64,000 bases of DNA, from positions 50,303-114,302 of the forward strand of contig CAMWLQ010000005.1 of the NCBI GenBank assembly GCA_947175195.1, read 5' to 3'. The notes beneath the pieces were generated by a model. That model made no database searches. It saw only the letters and a program-made list of their open reading frames with translations, and had not been told where the DNA came from. Positions 8,239-15,801 of this stretch are shown piece after piece. Made by a program: the position numbers and the translations under genes. This DNA is from an uncultured Clostridia bacterium. Its GTDB lineage: Bacteria; Bacillota; Clostridia; Christensenellales; Pumilibacteraceae. Position 1 is the stretch's first letter, and each line of letters begins with the position of its first letter.

Positions 8239-8267
8239 ATTATATGCTTTTGATTACAAAATGTCAA
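8239..8267 (-). promoter_or_regulatory. Consensus promoter for the MATE transcript
   Basis: TTGACA (8262-8267), 17-bp spacer, TATAAT (8239-8244) on the minus strand. The predicted leader is about 70 nt. Confidence 0.82.
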
Positions 8268-8338
8268 GCATTTTTAAATTCGCTCTAAATACTCTTTTCT
8301 CGGTGCGCTGCTCATCTATATGCCACTTCGACAACCAA

Positions 8339-8369
8339 AAAAACCGCAGGACTTTGTCCTACGGTTTTT
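8339..8369 (-). terminator. tRNA-Pro terminator
   Basis: Long stem (AAAACCGCAGGAC at 8340-8352 against 8356-8368, one C/A mismatch), 3-nt loop and a T run on the minus strand, directly after the tRNA CCA end. Confidence 0.88.
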
Positions 8370-8371
8370 GG

Positions 8372-8448
8372 TGGTCGAAGTGGCGAGACTCGAACTCGCG
8401 GCCTCATGGTCCCGAACCATGCGCGCTACCAACTGCGCTACACCTCGA
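8372..8448 (-). tRNA. tRNA-Pro (anticodon CGG)
   Basis: 77 nt with encoded CCA. Acceptor arms TCGAGGT and ACTTCGA pair over 7 positions with one G-T. The anticodon stem CATGG/CCATG encloses the 7-nt loop TTCGGGA, giving CGG for codon CCG. The T loop GTTCGAGTC is intact. It is flanked by its own promoter and terminator as a single-gene unit. Confidence 0.96.
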
Positions 8449-8467
8449 CGGCATTTAACGTAACAAT

Positions 8468-8496
8468 ATTTTACAACATAGTATTGATTTTGTCAA
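8468..8496 (-). promoter_or_regulatory. tRNA-Pro promoter
   Basis: TTGACA (8491-8496), 17 bp, TAAAAT (8468-8473) on the minus strand, about 20 bp before the mature tRNA 5' end. Confidence 0.8.
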
Positions 8497-8544
8497 ATGC
8501 TTTATCGGAAATTATTGACAAATTAAATCTTGCCGTGCCAATCC

Positions 8545-9300
8545 TTACTTTAAATTTTTTTCAATAGCGTGCGCCACACATGTAGTATAATACTCGGATA
8601 TATCGTTTGTTACTGTTTTCCACGGCGTTACGCTGTCCTCTTTCGCGTCGAAAACATGATACACGCCTATATCCCCGCCTACCGCGCGCCTTAACGAAAA
8701 GAACCTGTTTTGATTATACTCGACATAGTCCACAAACTCAATGCCGAGCGTGCTTAAAAGCTTGGTTATTTTGATTAGCAGTTTTAGTCTTTCGGGTGAC
8801 GGCAAAATCGGTTTGCGGATGAGTCGCGGCTCCAGCCTGATCAACGCTATCTTTTGCGCATTGCGCCTACACGCGACCGCCGCAATCTCCCTTACAAGCT
8901 CGTCCTTGCCCAGCCGCTCGGCATGGTACACTCTATACTTTTTGTCCAAGCACACGCACACGTCGGTCGGGTTGTACTCGTTCATAAAATACACCGCGGC
9001 GTACTCGGCAATTTCGCGCTCGGTCGCCAGCGCCAGTCCCTTTACCGCACGGAGCTGGGCTTGGCGCTGCAGCGGGCGCATGACGGTAAAGAACGTCGCC
9101 ACGCGATCGGTCATTCCGTCTATTTGCATCAGTTCCTCGTGCGATGCGGAAAAAATTTCCGACACGCTGCCAAACCGTTCCACAAGCCGCCAAGCGAGCT
9201 CGTCGCTTTCGTGTTCGTACAGCGTTTTCAGGCAAAACTGCAAAATGCCGATGTCGCTGTTTTCTATATTTATAAGCTTTTTATTGCTTTTATTCACCAT
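8545..9300 (-). CDS. RadC/UPF0758-like protein with degenerate JAMM site
   Basis: 251 residues. The first 80 are a typical RadC N-terminus with a helix-hairpin-helix (WRLVERFGSVSEIF, then MQIDGMTDRVATFF). The rest aligns with the RadC JAB domain, but the metal-binding signature is lost. Where the family has HNHPSGDPTPS followed by Asp, this protein reads LEPRLIRKPILPSPERL, so both metal-binding histidines are gone. The later LGIEFVDYVEY matches the family's structural strand. It is probably a non-enzymatic DNA-associated protein. The ATG at 9300 (GGATTG upstream) overlaps the end of dnaB, suggesting coupled translation. Confidence 0.78.
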   Translation of the reverse strand: MVNKSNKKLINIENSDIGILQFCLKTLYEHESDELAWRLVERFGSVSEIFSASHEELMQIDGMTDRVATFFTVMRPLQRQAQLRAVKGLALATEREIAEYAAVYFMNEYNPTDVCVCLDKKYRVYHAERLGKDELVREIAAVACRRNAQKIALIRLEPRLIRKPILPSPERLKLLIKITKLLSTLGIEFVDYVEYNQNRFFSLRRAVGGDIGVYHVFDAKEDSVTPWKTVTNDISEYYTTCVAHAIEKNLK

Positions 9301-10831
9301 CCAACAATCCCGCATCCATGGGGTCGAAATCGTCGTCGCCCGCACTGCCGTATGCGGGGTCGGACGGAGGCGGAGCGGATTGCTCGAAACCGGCGTCCCT
9401 GCCCGAATAGTAAGCGGGCGGGTCGGGCATGCCCTTGTCGTCGGGCGAAGTGAACGTGGTGGTAGCGGCGTGCCACAGCAGCTTGACGTTGCCCGTTTCG
9501 CCGTTGCGGTGCTTTGCTATATTGAGATACACCTCGGTAGACGCCGACTTGTCGCCGTTATTGCCGCCCGCGACCTCCTTTCGGTCAATGAACAAAACTA
9601 TATCCGCGTCCTGCTCGATAGCGCCCGAATCGCGCAGGTCGGACAGCTTGGATTCCTTGTCCACGCCCTTGCGCTGTTCTATGCTACGCGACATTTGCGA
9701 AAGCAGCAGTATGGGCACGTTAAGCTCTTTTGCCGCCAGCTTGAGCGCGCGCGTAATTTCCGCGATTTCGCGCACAAAGTTGTCCACCTTTTTGCCGCTT
9801 TGCATGAGCTGAAGGTAGTCTATCATTACAAAGTCCAAGCCGTTGGAATGCTTGAGTGCGCGGCACTTGCTTAGTATTTCCGCGGGCGTGATGTTGCCCG
9901 ATTCGTCTATGTACAGGTTTGTACGCGCCAGCTCGTCGCGTGCGGAATACAGCCTGTCCCATTCCTGTTCGCTGACCACGGCGCGGTTGGCACGCGACAT
10001 GTCGTAGTTGCCCACCGAGCAAAGTATACGCTTGGCAAGCTGGGTCGCGCTCATTTCCAACGAGAACACCGCCACCGAGAACGGCTTGCCCGTGTCGGGA
10101 CGCTTGCGCCGCGCGGCGTTTACCGCACAGTTCATTGCAAAGCTGGTCTTGCCCTGACCGGGGCGCGCGGCAAGAATAATCAGGTCACTGTTTTGAAAAC
10201 CGCCGCCCAGTATGCTGTCCACCTTGGAAAAGCCGGTCGGCACGCCGCGGTACGCGGTGGTTTCGGTAGCGCGCTCTTTAAGGTCCTCCAGCACCGATTG
10301 AACGTAGCCCTCGAGCAGCTCGGGCTTGCCCCGCCGCGTCGATTCCGCCAATCCGTACAGCGCAGCCTCCGCACGCGCAAGCGCGTTGTCGTCGGGGTCG
10401 AGCGCATACGCCTCGTCCGCCATTCTACGCGCAATGTCTATAATGGCGCGCAGCCTTGCGGTCTTTTTTACTATATCGAAATAATATTCGGAGTTGGCGA
10501 CCGACGGCACGGCGGCTATCATCTTGGACAAATAATCCACGCCGCCTGCACGTTCGAGCGTGCCGCTGTTTTCCAGTGCGCCAACCACGGTGACAAAGTC
10601 AATGGGCTTGGCGGCGTTGAACAAGCTTGCCAGCGCCTCGTACACCAGCTTGTGCGCGGGCGTGTAAAAATCGTCGGCGCTAAGCTGCGGCATAAACTTA
10701 CTCGCCGTTTGCCCGTCAATGAGCATACCGCCTATAAGCGCAATTTCCGCCTCGTAATTGTTGGGCGTTTCGCGCGCAACAACGTGCGGGTGATTTTTTA
10801 TGAATTCCTCTCTATCGTCCTTTTTAGGCAT
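9290..10831 (-). CDS. dnaB: Replicative DNA helicase
   Basis: Hexameric 5'-3' fork helicase, 513 residues. The N-terminal DnaB domain (about 20-125, with EAEIALIGGMLID) is followed by a RecA-like ATPase with Walker A ARPGQGKTS, Walker B VMIDYLQLM and the sensor segment LLLSQMSRSIEQR. The acidic Pro/Asp-rich C-terminus is usual. It sits in the operon pepF, lipoprotein, dnaB, radC-like; SD AAGGAG precedes the ATG at 10831. The loader DnaC and DnaD are encoded at 39.1-41.5 kb. Confidence 0.97.
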   Translation of the reverse strand: MPKKDDREEFIKNHPHVVARETPNNYEAEIALIGGMLIDGQTASKFMPQLSADDFYTPAHKLVYEALASLFNAAKPIDFVTVVGALENSGTLERAGGVDYLSKMIAAVPSVANSEYYFDIVKKTARLRAIIDIARRMADEAYALDPDDNALARAEAALYGLAESTRRGKPELLEGYVQSVLEDLKERATETTAYRGVPTGFSKVDSILGGGFQNSDLIILAARPGQGKTSFAMNCAVNAARRKRPDTGKPFSVAVFSLEMSATQLAKRILCSVGNYDMSRANRAVVSEQEWDRLYSARDELARTNLYIDESGNITPAEILSKCRALKHSNGLDFVMIDYLQLMQSGKKVDNFVREIAEITRALKLAAKELNVPILLLSQMSRSIEQRKGVDKESKLSDLRDSGAIEQDADIVLFIDRKEVAGGNNGDKSASTEVYLNIAKHRNGETGNVKLLWHAATTTFTSPDDKGMPDPPAYYSGRDAGFEQSAPPPSDPAYGSAGDDDFDPMDAGLLDGE

Positions 10832-10846
10832 AGGTCATCTCCTTAA

Positions 10847-11755
10847 CTACAGCTTTGTAGGTAGGTGCGAATCGTAGTCGCGGTATTCTTCGGGGTTGTA
10901 CGGAAATCTATCGAGCAGCGTGGGCTTGTCTTTTTTGGCGCGGGTAAGCAGTATTATCAGCCCGAACACCAGCGCGCCCGCCGCAATAGCTACCATATAC
11001 CAGCCGTACGGCACCGCGCGCTTGTACTGATATTGTATATAAGTGTCGGTGTCGTCAAAGTACCGCGAAAACACGTACGCCGTGCCGTTGTCGCTTTTTA
11101 CCTTGCTCCCCGAGCTTTCCATTCTGTCCGAGCCGTACCGCACATAGTTGAGCAGCAGTCCGTCGGGGTCGGTCCCCTTAAGATACGGGAACGCCTCGTC
11201 GATTGCGTGCAGCGACACAACCGTTTCGCCATGCTCGTCGTGCGCGACCGCGCCGTTCTTTATCCGTTCGAGAACGGTAGACGAGCGCAGCGGCTGAACG
11301 TTGTCGTAGTTTTCGCGCACGCCGTTGAACGGATTAGCCGACACGGCGGTGTACGTGCGAATAAACGGATTTTCGGTGTGCGTGGTGGTAAAGTCCACCT
11401 TGGTGCCCAGCTCGGCAAGCTCGCCGCCGTCGGTCACCTGCCTGCGGTAGCGCACGGTGTACTTTCCGTCCGTATGCGTGGAACTGACCAATGAGTAACC
11501 GTAATCGTCGAACAGCCGCGCAAAATAGCTTTGCACCGTGTACTTTTCGCCGTCCGGGTCAGTAATTGCGGAGCTCTCCATACTCTTAACCGTCGTTTCG
11601 TCTATACTAAGCTCGTACATATGATAACGCACGCCGTCCTCGGTATAGTCGTAAACGGAAAGCGTTGCGCCGCAGCCGGTGAGCAACAGCGCGGTAAGGC
11701 AAACCGCAACAAGCATTATTATCCGCTTGGATTTTTTGATCCGATTAAGCAGCAT
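10847..11755 (-). CDS. Lipoprotein with C-terminal transmembrane anchor, unknown function
   Basis: 302 residues. It has a signal peptide with hydrophobic core and lipobox LLTGC (Cys near 28), so lipidation outside the membrane is predicted. The body is an extracytoplasmic beta-rich region. A single hydrophobic helix follows near 250-272 (GWYMVAIAAGALVFGLII) with a basic tail. Having both a lipobox and a C-terminal helix is mildly unusual. Its ATG shares one base with the pepF TAA stop (TAATG), so translation is coupled. Family not recognised. Confidence 0.8.
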   Translation of the reverse strand: MLLNRIKKSKRIIMLVAVCLTALLLTGCGATLSVYDYTEDGVRYHMYELSIDETTVKSMESSAITDPDGEKYTVQSYFARLFDDYGYSLVSSTHTDGKYTVRYRRQVTDGGELAELGTKVDFTTTHTENPFIRTYTAVSANPFNGVRENYDNVQPLRSSTVLERIKNGAVAHDEHGETVVSLHAIDEAFPYLKGTDPDGLLLNYVRYGSDRMESSGSKVKSDNGTAYVFSRYFDDTDTYIQYQYKRAVPYGWYMVAIAAGALVFGLIILLTRAKKDKPTLLDRFPYNPEEYRDYDSHLPTKL

Positions 11756-13527
11756 TACGCAAGCTTTTCCAATTCGTCGAGCGCGGCGTTGAAGAACGCG
11801 AACGCGTCGTCATACGGCTTGGGCTGTGCCAAATCCACCTGCGTGTCGCACAAAATGTCATACGGCGATTTGTGTCCGCCCGCGCTGAGGAACTTGGTTT
11901 TGTAAATGTCCACGTACCCGTCGCGCGACAAAATGTTGTGCGCAATGCTGGTTGCCGCGGTCATGCCCGTGGAATACTTGTATACGTAAAACGCCTTGTA
12001 GAAGTGCGGGATGCGCGCCCACTCGTATGCGATTTTGTCGTCGGACACAACGTGCTCGCCGTAATACTTTTTGTTAAGCTCCAAATACATTTCGCTGAGG
12101 TTATCCACCGTGAGCGGCGTACCCTCCAAATCCATTTTGTGCGCATTGTATTCGAACTCGGCGAACATTGCCTGACGGAACACCGTCGTGCGGAATCTGT
12201 TAAGCCTAAGGCTGAGCAAGTATTTTTTGACGTTGTCGTCCTTTACGTTTTTGGTAAGGTAGTCGTCCAGCAGCGTTTCGTTGCAAATGGACGCGACCTC
12301 GGCTACGAAAATACGGTAGTCCCACTTGGAATACGGCTGGTTGTTTTGCGAATAGTAGGAATGCATGCAGTGTCCCAGCTCGTGCGCCAGTGTGAATATA
12401 TCCTCGGTGGTGGGCGCGTAGTTCAACAGCACGTAAGGGTGCGCGCTGTACGCCGACCAGCTGTACGCGCCGCCGCGCTTGCCGTCGTTGGGCATAACGT
12501 CAATCCAGCCCTCGGTCATTGCGCGGTTGAGCAGTTGCACGTAGTCCTCGCCCATCGGCGCCATTGCCGCCTTGACCATGTCGCATGCCTTTTCGTACGG
12601 CAGTTTCATTTCCGCGTTTTCGACGATAGGCACGTACAGGTCGTACATATGCTGTTCTTTAAGCCCGAGTATCTTTTTGCGCAAGCCGATATAACGGTGA
12701 AGGGGCGCAAGGTTGCGGTTGACCGCCTCGATAAGATTGGTATAAACGGACGTGGGCACGCCGTCGCCGAACAACGACTGCTCCAAGCAATCGCCGTAGC
12801 CGCGCGCCTTGGCGTAAAAGTTGTCCGCCTTGACGTTGCCCGCATAGTTGGCTGCAAGCGTGTTGATGTGCGCGATATATCCGTCGTAAAGATTGTCGAA
12901 CGCCTTTTTGCGTACCGTGCGATTGCCGTCCGACAAAAGCTCGCCGTAGCTGCCGTTGTTAAGCTCTATCTTTTTTCCGTCCTTTACAACGGGCTTGAAC
13001 TTGAGGTCGGCGTCGTACAGCATGTGCGCCACGTTGTACGAAACGTTAAGCGCCTCGCCAGCCATTGCAAGCAGCTTTTCCTCTTTGTCCGAAAGTATGT
13101 GCGCCTTTTGCCGCACAATCTCTTTAAGCATAAAATCGAAATCGGAAAACTCGGGATCGGCAATGTACGAGTCGAGCACCTTTTGGTCGAGCGCGCCCAG
13201 CTCGCTGCTTATAAACGACGCCGCCGCGCCGTACTTGCCCGCAAGCCCTTCCGTGCGCGACGCCAAGCCGACGGCGGCGCCGTTGGTGGAATCCTCGTCG
13301 CGGTACATATGCGAGTAGATATAAATAAGCTCGAACTTTTTGGACACATCCGCGTCCAGCTTTAAACAGCCGAGCGCGTCGTTGCGGTTGTTCAGTTTGC
13401 CCTTGTACGCCTCGATAGCTCCGAGCGCGTTCTCTACCTCGCCGAACAGTTTTTCAAACGTTTCGGTGCTGTCCACCATGTCGGACAAATTCCAACGGTA
13501 TTTCTTTTCCACTTCGTTTCTTTTCAT
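11755..13527 (-). CDS. pepF: Oligoendopeptidase F (M3B metallopeptidase)
   Basis: 590-residue zinc peptidase that cleaves short peptides, normally cytoplasmic. The catalytic motif HELGHCMHSYYS lies near residue 380 and supplies two His ligands and the Glu; the downstream EVASICNE segment supplies the third ligand. The N-terminal oligopeptidase F domain begins KYRWNLSDMV. The ATG at 13527 follows AAGGAGC at a normal distance; an open frame continues 28 codons further upstream but looks non-coding. It is the first gene of the operon leading to dnaB. Confidence 0.95.
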   Translation of the reverse strand: MKRNEVEKKYRWNLSDMVDSTETFEKLFGEVENALGAIEAYKGKLNNRNDALGCLKLDADVSKKFELIYIYSHMYRDEDSTNGAAVGLASRTEGLAGKYGAAASFISSELGALDQKVLDSYIADPEFSDFDFMLKEIVRQKAHILSDKEEKLLAMAGEALNVSYNVAHMLYDADLKFKPVVKDGKKIELNNGSYGELLSDGNRTVRKKAFDNLYDGYIAHINTLAANYAGNVKADNFYAKARGYGDCLEQSLFGDGVPTSVYTNLIEAVNRNLAPLHRYIGLRKKILGLKEQHMYDLYVPIVENAEMKLPYEKACDMVKAAMAPMGEDYVQLLNRAMTEGWIDVMPNDGKRGGAYSWSAYSAHPYVLLNYAPTTEDIFTLAHELGHCMHSYYSQNNQPYSKWDYRIFVAEVASICNETLLDDYLTKNVKDDNVKKYLLSLRLNRFRTTVFRQAMFAEFEYNAHKMDLEGTPLTVDNLSEMYLELNKKYYGEHVVSDDKIAYEWARIPHFYKAFYVYKYSTGMTAATSIAHNILSRDGYVDIYKTKFLSAGGHKSPYDILCDTQVDLAQPKPYDDAFAFFNAALDELEKLA

Positions 13528-13640
13528 ATATATAGCTCCTTGTGGTTTATTAACAATAAAAAATTGCGGTTTGCCAAAATATAGTATAGCATACCGTCGC
13601 GGATAAGGCAAGTATTAAATTATGAATTCGGAATTAGGAA

Positions 13641-14603
13641 TTATTTAAGCATCGAAATCAGCTTAAACCGACGAATGGGCGAAAAGTCCATGCCGATAAG
13701 GACATGCGAGGATACCGACGCGCTTACCGAATAGCCTTGCTCATGCTCAAAGTAGTGACAGCCCGAATATTTGGGCAGCGTGTGCGCGAGCGGCGGGCGC
13801 ATAACTACAAACCCCGCAGCCTCGAGCGCTTTTGCTTTGTCCGTTTTGCACAGTGCAAAAAACGCCGAGTCACCTTTTACCGGCGGCATGACGCAATCGA
13901 GCGAAGATAACAGCGCCGAAAGATTGGCTTTGTTGCGCTCGTGGATTTTGGGCAATACCGAAAGATACGCGGATGCAAGCGCCGCCGAATAGTTGTTCAG
14001 CCTGTAATCGTGATTTTCGCCGTCGGTGTATTCGTACCGCGCAAACCGCCGCGCCGCCGTATAATCGTCGCAGCAAACCGCCGCACCGCCGCCATCCGAT
14101 CCGAAACCGATAACCACGTAATCGCCGTCGTACCGTCCGCCGCAATTCGCGCCTGCGCAAAGCTCGATAGTGGGTACGTTCCACGCCTTGCACATGGGGA
14201 TCAACCTGTCGTAGTCGGCAATGCTGCCGAACGCGTTGTCTATTATTACCGCCTTTGGCAGCTTGTTTTGCAGGCTCGCCCAAACAAGCGCGGTTTCCAG
14301 GGCGAGCGGCGAAACACACCGCGTTTCGGGCTCGCAGTCCAAAAACACGGGCACTCCGCCCATATTGGTCACGGGCGCAAGGTAGGAATAAAACGTGAAC
14401 GTGGGCACAAAAACATAGTCCCCGCTTTGCACTCCGCAAAGATGCAGCGCGGTATGCACCCCGCCGTCAAACGTGCTTACCGCCACGGCGCTTTTGCCCG
14501 TCATCGCGGCGACCTCACCCTCCAAGCGCGACACGTAATCCGTACCGCCCAGCGCGTCGTTTAGTGCCGCCGCCGCCTCGCCTTGTCTGTCTATGAAAAT
14601 CAT
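13641..14603 (-). CDS. DegT/DnrJ/EryC1-like PLP-fold protein lacking the Schiff-base lysine
   Basis: 320 residues resembling sugar aminotransferases of fold type I. VSRLEGEVAAMTGKSAVAVSTFDGGVH corresponds (in two parts) to the cofactor-contacting N-terminus, FVPTFTFYSYLAPVTNMGGVPVFLDCEP is the classic second motif, and VIIDNAFGS holds the Asp that normally contacts the pyridine nitrogen. Where active members have a Lys between the SF and GGG motifs, this one reads IGFGSDGGGAAV with no Lys nearby. Transaminase activity is therefore unlikely. No good ribosome site precedes the ATG at 14603. No sugar-biosynthesis genes are adjacent. Confidence 0.72.
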   Translation of the reverse strand: MIFIDRQGEAAAALNDALGGTDYVSRLEGEVAAMTGKSAVAVSTFDGGVHTALHLCGVQSGDYVFVPTFTFYSYLAPVTNMGGVPVFLDCEPETRCVSPLALETALVWASLQNKLPKAVIIDNAFGSIADYDRLIPMCKAWNVPTIELCAGANCGGRYDGDYVVIGFGSDGGGAAVCCDDYTAARRFARYEYTDGENHDYRLNNYSAALASAYLSVLPKIHERNKANLSALLSSLDCVMPPVKGDSAFFALCKTDKAKALEAAGFVVMRPPLAHTLPKYSGCHYFEHEQGYSVSASVSSHVLIGMDFSPIRRFKLISMLK

Positions 14604-14703
14604 AGAATTAGTATGTACAATTAAAAGTTAAGAATGCACCTACCTCTTTTGGAAAAGCAGTAGGCAATAAAGCTTTACGCGATATGTTTTCCACATATTC
14701 GAG

Positions 14704-15462
14704 TTAAAACACAAAGTAGCGCAACAAGGCAAACGTGATTAGCAGTGCAACGATAAGAGCGCCTACGCAAATTAATATTATCGTAACCTTTTTGGATTTT
14801 TGCTCGTCGCGGTTGGGTTTGCCGTAAATTTTGCGGTTGACCGAATTTATCATGCGGGATATGCGCTTGTATACCAGCAGCGTTACGCCTACCGCAATCA
14901 AGCAGCGCAACAGGTTGAACGGCAGCACGGACGCCCAAAGGTAAAAGGTGTAAAACGTTTCCTTGGTACAAGCGGGAAACAGCGGTTTCATTATGCCGAC
15001 GAGCGGCGCCCAGCTCCCGCCGAAAAAGACCTCTACGTAAAACGGCACAAGCACAAGCCAATTAATCAGCATGGCTACCGTAACCTCAGCCAACGTTCCG
15101 ATTGCCATACCGACAAGCGCGCCCTTAAATGTGCGGTGCTTTTTGTAGATAATTCCTGCGGTCACGGCAAACACGCACGATGTGACAAGGTCGGACAGCT
15201 CGCCCACAAACATAGTGGACGTGCCTTTTACTACAAGCTTGATTAGTATTTCCACCACCACGATTACCCCGCCCGACACAGGACCGAGCGTGAACGAGCC
15301 TATAAGTATGGGTATATCCGACAGCTTAAAATCCAAAAAGCTCGGAAATGCAAACGGCAGTTTAAAATTGAGTATATACAGCACACCCGCCAATGTTGCA
15401 AACATCGCGATAAACGCGATATGCGTCGAGCTGATACCTTGTTTTGTGTTTTCGTTAGACAT
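14704..15462 (-). CDS. ribU: ECF transporter substrate-binding (S) component for riboflavin
   Basis: 252-residue membrane protein with about six helices, including the S-component feature of many small residues and the loop LPFAFPSFLDFKLSDIPILIG (in two overlapping motifs) typical of RibU. The C-terminus extends beyond most RibU proteins with a basic linker and one extra hydrophobic helix (about 225-250). The assignment rests on the FMN riboswitch directly upstream plus the family motif. It would work with an EcfAA'T module encoded elsewhere. The ATG at 15462 is preceded by GGGGAG, which lies inside the expression-platform hairpin. Confidence 0.9.
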   Translation of the reverse strand: MSNENTKQGISSTHIAFIAMFATLAGVLYILNFKLPFAFPSFLDFKLSDIPILIGSFTLGPVSGGVIVVVEILIKLVVKGTSTMFVGELSDLVTSCVFAVTAGIIYKKHRTFKGALVGMAIGTLAEVTVAMLINWLVLVPFYVEVFFGGSWAPLVGIMKPLFPACTKETFYTFYLWASVLPFNLLRCLIAVGVTLLVYKRISRMINSVNRKIYGKPNRDEQKSKKVTIILICVGALIVALLITFALLRYFVF

Positions 15463-15464
15463 AT

Positions 15465-15493
15465 AAAAACTCCCCAAGCATGCCTTGGGGAGT
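15465..15493 (-). terminator. FMN riboswitch expression platform: hairpin with T tail that also holds the ribU ribosome site
   Basis: On the minus strand a perfect 10-bp stem ACTCCCCAAG/CTTGGGGAGT with a 5-nt loop is followed by TTTTT. The 3' arm contains GGGGAG, the ribosome site of ribU, and the ATG is 6-8 bases beyond. Folding would both terminate transcription and hide the ribosome site when FMN is bound. Confidence 0.82.
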
Positions 15494-15525
15494 GTGTAAT
15501 ACAATAACATAAAATATTGTACGTA

Positions 15526-15642
15526 ATTCTTTTATCATCCGGACTGTACCGTCGGTTCGGGAATTTCACCCGATCGGGGTCGCTTGTGCGACCTTAGTGG
15601 ACTTTTACCACCGGTGGGGAATTTCACCCCGCCCCAAAGAAT
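15526..15642 (-). promoter_or_regulatory. FMN riboswitch (RFN element)
   Basis: All conserved RFN blocks read on the minus strand. P1 is formed by ATTCTTT and AAAGAAT; GGGGCGGGGTGAAATTCCCC, ACCGG, AAAGTCC, GGTGAAATTCCCGAACC, GACGGTACAGTCCGGATGA follow in order. The variable arm is GGTCGC/GCGACC. It senses FMN and represses the riboflavin-uptake gene that follows. Confidence 0.97.
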
Positions 15643-15653
15643 ACTGTAAACTT

Positions 15654-15682
15654 ATTATATACGGCGGGTAATATTTTGTCAA
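15654..15682 (-). promoter_or_regulatory. Promoter of the FMN riboswitch-ribU transcript
   Basis: TTGACA (15677-15682), 17 bp, TATAAT (15654-15659), about 12 bp before the riboswitch P1 stem. Confidence 0.83.
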
Positions 15683-15744
15683 GCATATTATAAGGTTAGG
15701 GCTCATCACTGCGTTCGGAATGCCAAAAAAATTTTTGCCAAACT

Positions 15745-15776
15745 AAAACCGCTACGGAAAAATCCGTAACGGTTTT
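15745..15776 (-). terminator. Terminator of the 994-residue lipoprotein gene
   Basis: Stem 15745-15758 with 15763-15776 (one C/A mismatch), short A loop, T-rich tail on the minus strand, 26 bp after the stop codon. Confidence 0.82.
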
Positions 15777-15801
15777 GAATGTCGGTTGACTGAGCTATGG
15801 A

